Assembly: GCA_028023455.1 (NCBI GenBank) | Contig: JAQFVV010000043.1 | Span: forward strand, 2,789,483 to 2,853,482 | From: Epiperipatus broadwayi | Lineage: Eukaryota > Onychophora > Udeonychophora > Euonychophora > Peripatidae | DNA: 64,000 nucleotides | Reading direction: 5' to 3' | Part shown: positions 60,600-64,000 of the stretch, one piece after another | Layout of the letters: each line of letters opens with the position of its first letter | How positions within the stretch are numbered: the first letter of the stretch is position 1 | Translations under genes and position numbers: made by a program | The notes under the pieces: generated by a model | Told to the model about the DNA's origin: nothing | Database searches by the model: none | Seen by the model: only the letters and a program-made list of their open reading frames with translations

Positions 60600-62960
60600 T
60601 TAAAAAATGAACATGCACTTTCTTACAAATCAAAAATACTGGAAGCATAAATGACGTGGGATTTATTATAAATAAATATTGGCAGATTAACCTTGTGGGA
60701 ATTTATGTAATGAAAGATCCCGAATGTAGGTGATTCAGGTTTATGTCCTGACAAATTATCATTGTGATGAAAAATGGATATACAGTATATTGTTGTAAGA
60801 GGTTTTAAAGCTAGAATTGGTAAACAATTGAAAGATAAAATGCTATAAGCAAATTTAGTGACAAATGAGAGAGAACAGACTTGTGGAGGTCACAGAAAAA
60901 GAAAAAACCCGTATATTATGAATTCTCTCTTTGAGAAAAATGCTAAATAGAAATGGAAACATCCAAATGAAGGGAAAATGGATTATATTTCGACTAACGT
61001 AAAATATGTATTTCAAGACTGAAATATTCTTAATATATTCAACACAGAAAGTGATCATAAATTAATAAGATGCAAGATATAGAGATGAAAACTATTAAGA
61101 CGATATTATCAGTTGATATCCATAATCTTCAGAAATCCTCCAATGAATTTAAATTTGAACCTACCAATTGTTTTAAAATATTAATAGATTTTGAAAATGA
61201 TTTAGATATGACTGAAAGCAATAAGAGAACAATTGACACTATTAAGAATTGCAAGATAGATAGCTGTACAAAAAAAAAAGCATTTTGCTAGTAAATTTTT
61301 CACTGAGACAAGATAATGTATGAAGAAGAGAATGAATGGAATATCTAGAATTTTGTAAAATGGTATGAAAAAGAGTAAATAAAAATATAATTGGGAATTT
61401 TTAAAGAAAGCTATAGAAGGAATAAAAGATTTTAAAGTGTAAAAATGACATTTTGATCTTGGAAGGAAAACTGTTTTAGCAACAAGAAGGAAAGAGGGAA
61501 ATATTACTAAAAAGATATGAAAAAGAGCTTTATAAAAAATTATATAATAATAATAATAACAAGATAAAGCATTTCCTACAATTATAATTACAACTTTTGA
61601 ACTGCCATTATTTTAAATGAAGAAGTGAAATGATTATTGGTATTTTAAAAGGAGTTAAAACAAATAGAAAAATTGTTGGCAAAACTATATATTAAATTTC
61701 TAATTGATAAAGATTTAATTCATGATTGGAAAGATATATAAGAAAGATGATCAATTTTTTATCATTTCTATAAAAAATCTTTACCAAAGTATATCTTGGA
61801 TTCTAACTCATCAAAGGAACTAGTTGGATTTAAAAATGATTGTACACATCCAAGGATTGAGAGAAGTCACAGAAAGGACCAATGAATATGTGTTGCCATT
61901 ATGCTTTAGATTTGTAGATTATGAAGAAGACATTTGATTCTGTAAGCATTTATAAGGAAATTAAAGCATTGGTTTATTAAAATATAGACCCAGAATTTAG
62001 TCATATTTTGAAGAATATATTATGTTACATAGTGATAATAAAAAAAATTAACATTGAAAATGTACAACAAGGTGATTTAATATCCCCAAAACATTTCACA
62101 GCAGTTTTATAAGGAATAAATTGTCCATTAAAATGGGAAGCTAAGGGAATAAAGGTAAATGGAGATTATTTAAGTCATCTAGATTTTACAGATGACTGGT
62201 TGCTTTTGCAAATAATGCTTCAGAACTTCAAGAAATGTTGCTGAAGTTATCAAATGAAAGGTAAAAAATAGAACTAAAGATAAATGTTGAAAAGACTAAG
62301 TAATGTTTAGTGGATTTTCTCAGGTGAATAAAAAAATATTAATAAATCATGATTTAGAAAAAATGAACACGTACATATATATCTTGGTCAGAATATTTAT
62401 ATAAATGAAAACATAATGCGTGGAATTAATCATAGGATTAAACTTGTATGGAGTGCTTTTGGTCGAAATAACCTAGCATTAAAAGGAAATATGGCTATGC
62501 ATTTGAAAAATATTTTTAATATGTGTATTTTACTGGTTCTTAGTTAAGAATCTGTGACTTGGATACTTAACAGAATAGCAATACAGAGATTTTACATCAC
62601 TCAACAAAATATAGAGAAATGTGTTTCAGGAGTAATAAGAAGTGATTGAAAACAAAATACATGAGTGAGAGAATAAACAGGTGTTACTGATTTCATTGAA
62701 AGTTTTAAGAGACTGAAATTGAATTGGGCTGAACATAATGCTAAAAAAGATGATAATAGATTGACAATTGAAATTTTAAATGGAATTCCAAGAAATTGTA
62801 AAGACCTAGAAAGAGGTCATATGTGAGCTGGATAGATAAGGAAGGTTGCTGATGTATTACAGAGGGAAAAAAGCTAGGGATTGAACAAATTGAATTAAAC
62901 TTGAAGAGACCTTCATCTTGTCAAAAATGTTAAATGTAATTATATATGATAATGAGTAAA
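60600..62960 (+). mobile_element. RTE-like LINE relic, copy 2
   Basis: Endonuclease C-terminal part at about 60910-61075, with D-Y-I and S-D-H-K signatures of the APE-type endonuclease fold, an RT core at 61850-61980 (F-V-D-Y-E), the catalytic box near 62185-62205 reading F-T-D-D, and a 3' domain to about 62920. Collinear with 14130-16440 and the shorter fragments. The 73-codon frame at 61070-61291 is the linker after the endonuclease. Inactive through many stops and indels. The 5' boundary is uncertain. Confidence 0.75.
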
Positions 62961-63454
62961 TTTGTCTTTAATTTTACAAGTAATAAATGAAAAATTCTTT
63001 AAAATCATAGTTTCTTAAGAAAAATTGAGAGTTCTGGTTGTAAAAAATCTTTGATTCACATTTGTTTTTGCCAAACCTTATACCTCAAATCAGTGCATAA
63101 CTACTTCATCATTGAGAAGCGATATCGCTACTGTTTGAAACCACTTATTTTCATCATCTGCTTATATGAATCTGAAGATTTTGTCTCAAATTTTAAGTAA
63201 TGTCTGAAAAAAGAACAAATTAATGCAGAAATAAAATATAATAAAAAAAAAAAAAAAAGAAATTGATGCACACAATTACATGCGGAAACATTTGCAATAT
63301 ATTAAAATTCAAAAGTGAGTACTCCTAATCATACTTAACCAAATATCATCTTTGAGAACAGTATTTTCAAGCTTTGCATTCAAAATTTCAACATTAAAAA
63401 AATCATATTTATAGAAAAAGTTGTATCAGAACTGAGTTTTCAGTGATCAGTGAG

Positions 63455-63849
63455 TAAATAACATTTGTCTAAATCGCATGTTGTTATTAAATTAGTAATA
63501 ATTGAAAGGTTGCTAGACTTTCACATGCTTTTTCCTACAGTTATTTCTCAGACAGCCAATCAGATTTTAAACAGCTGTCTTAAGAATGATCAGGCCTTGA
63601 CACATGACAGAGATTTTGATTTATTACTCAGTGAGTAATAAATGAATATGTTTATATCTTCAAGCTTTCAGGCCAAGATGCTTAAGACTGGCTTATATAT
63701 ATAAAGTTAAGTAGAGAGAAGGTTGGTATCATCCTTTTCTTATCAAAATCTCTGTCGTGGGTCAAGCCTGAACTGTTTAAAATCTGATTGGCTGTCTGAG
63801 CAATAACTGTAGGCACATGTGAAAGACTAGCAACCTTTCAATTATTACT
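63455..63849. mobile_element. Palindromic element with one-sided tail, family W
   Basis: 395 bp flanked by an exact 13-bp duplication (agtgatcagtgag, 63442-63454 and 63850-63862). A tail of about 38 bp at the left (TAAATAACATTTGTC...GTTGTTATTAA), then a left arm (about 63493-63620) and right arm (about 63737-63849) that are imperfect reverse complements over some 125 bp. Same plan as families X, Y and Z, but I could not find a hammerhead core. Confidence 0.7.
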
Positions 63850-64000
63850 AGTGATCAGTGAGATAAAATGATAATTTGAGGAAAACATAGCATTATTTAC
63901 ATTCTGTTAATTCAGATGTTAAAAACTTAGTTGAAAATATGCATAAAAATAAAATATGCACAAAGATAATATGAAATTTTCATTGTATTTGCCGTTACTT

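Noticed and set aside
63455-63849. Hammerhead core in family W
   Set aside because: Both strands of arms and centre were read for CUGANGA followed by GAA at a suitable distance; none fits, although the element plan matches the hammerhead-bearing families.

Overview
This is AT-rich eukaryotic DNA, almost certainly from an animal and probably an invertebrate; the species cannot be fixed from the sequence. There are no operons, no ribosome-binding sites, no long intact genes and no rRNA. There is one convincing host exon and a dense, layered set of transposable-element remains. Nearly all of the remainder is AT-rich intron or intergenic sequence.

Layout. 1-2.4 kb: nothing recognised. 2.4-10.4 kb: a decayed Ty3/Gypsy LTR retrotransposon on the + strand (gag, protease, RT, RNase H, integrase, all broken). 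It has been invaded by a tRNA-derived SINE (2.84 kb), by a young miniature LTR element of TRIM type (7617-9283) with two near-identical 726/727-bp LTRs, a 214-bp interior and a tRNA primer-binding site, and by a TA-flanked foldback element (9.56 kb). 14.1-16.4 kb: an RTE-like LINE relic. 17511-17801: a 97-codon, phase-0 host exon bounded by good splice sites. 38969-44025: a second Gypsy element on the - strand with both LTRs and a 5-bp target duplication. 57474-60336: a hAT transposon with an 8-bp target duplication and a broken transposase, itself inserted into an older LINE. 60.6-62.9 kb: a second RTE-like LINE. Fragments of the same LINE lie near 34.7, 47.6, 49.0 and 57.2 kb. Two short non-autonomous hAT elements (23.5 and 44.4 kb) have clear terminal inverted repeats and 8-bp duplications.

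The most interesting content is a group of small (63-395 bp) elements with one shared plan: inverted-repeat arms, a one-sided tail of about 30-65 bp, and target duplications of 10-16 bp. Three sequence families (called Y, Z and X here) carry a hammerhead self-cleaving ribozyme core. In the best copies (21803-21844 +, 50805-50846 +, 47181-47224 -, 16703-16738 -) the CUGANGA and GAA core boxes are in place, stem III is a 2-3 bp hairpin with a two-nucleotide loop, and the two strands of stem I pair across the cleavage site. Short stem III hammerheads, inverted terminal repeats, a one-sided tail and variable target duplications together resemble Penelope-like retroelements or retrozyme-like derivatives, but no Penelope reverse transcriptase is present, so that link is an inference.

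Layering: the hAT element sits in a LINE and itself holds a 63-bp family-Z copy, so family Z moved after the hAT did. The TRIM sits in the Gypsy integrase region and is the youngest-looking LTR element.
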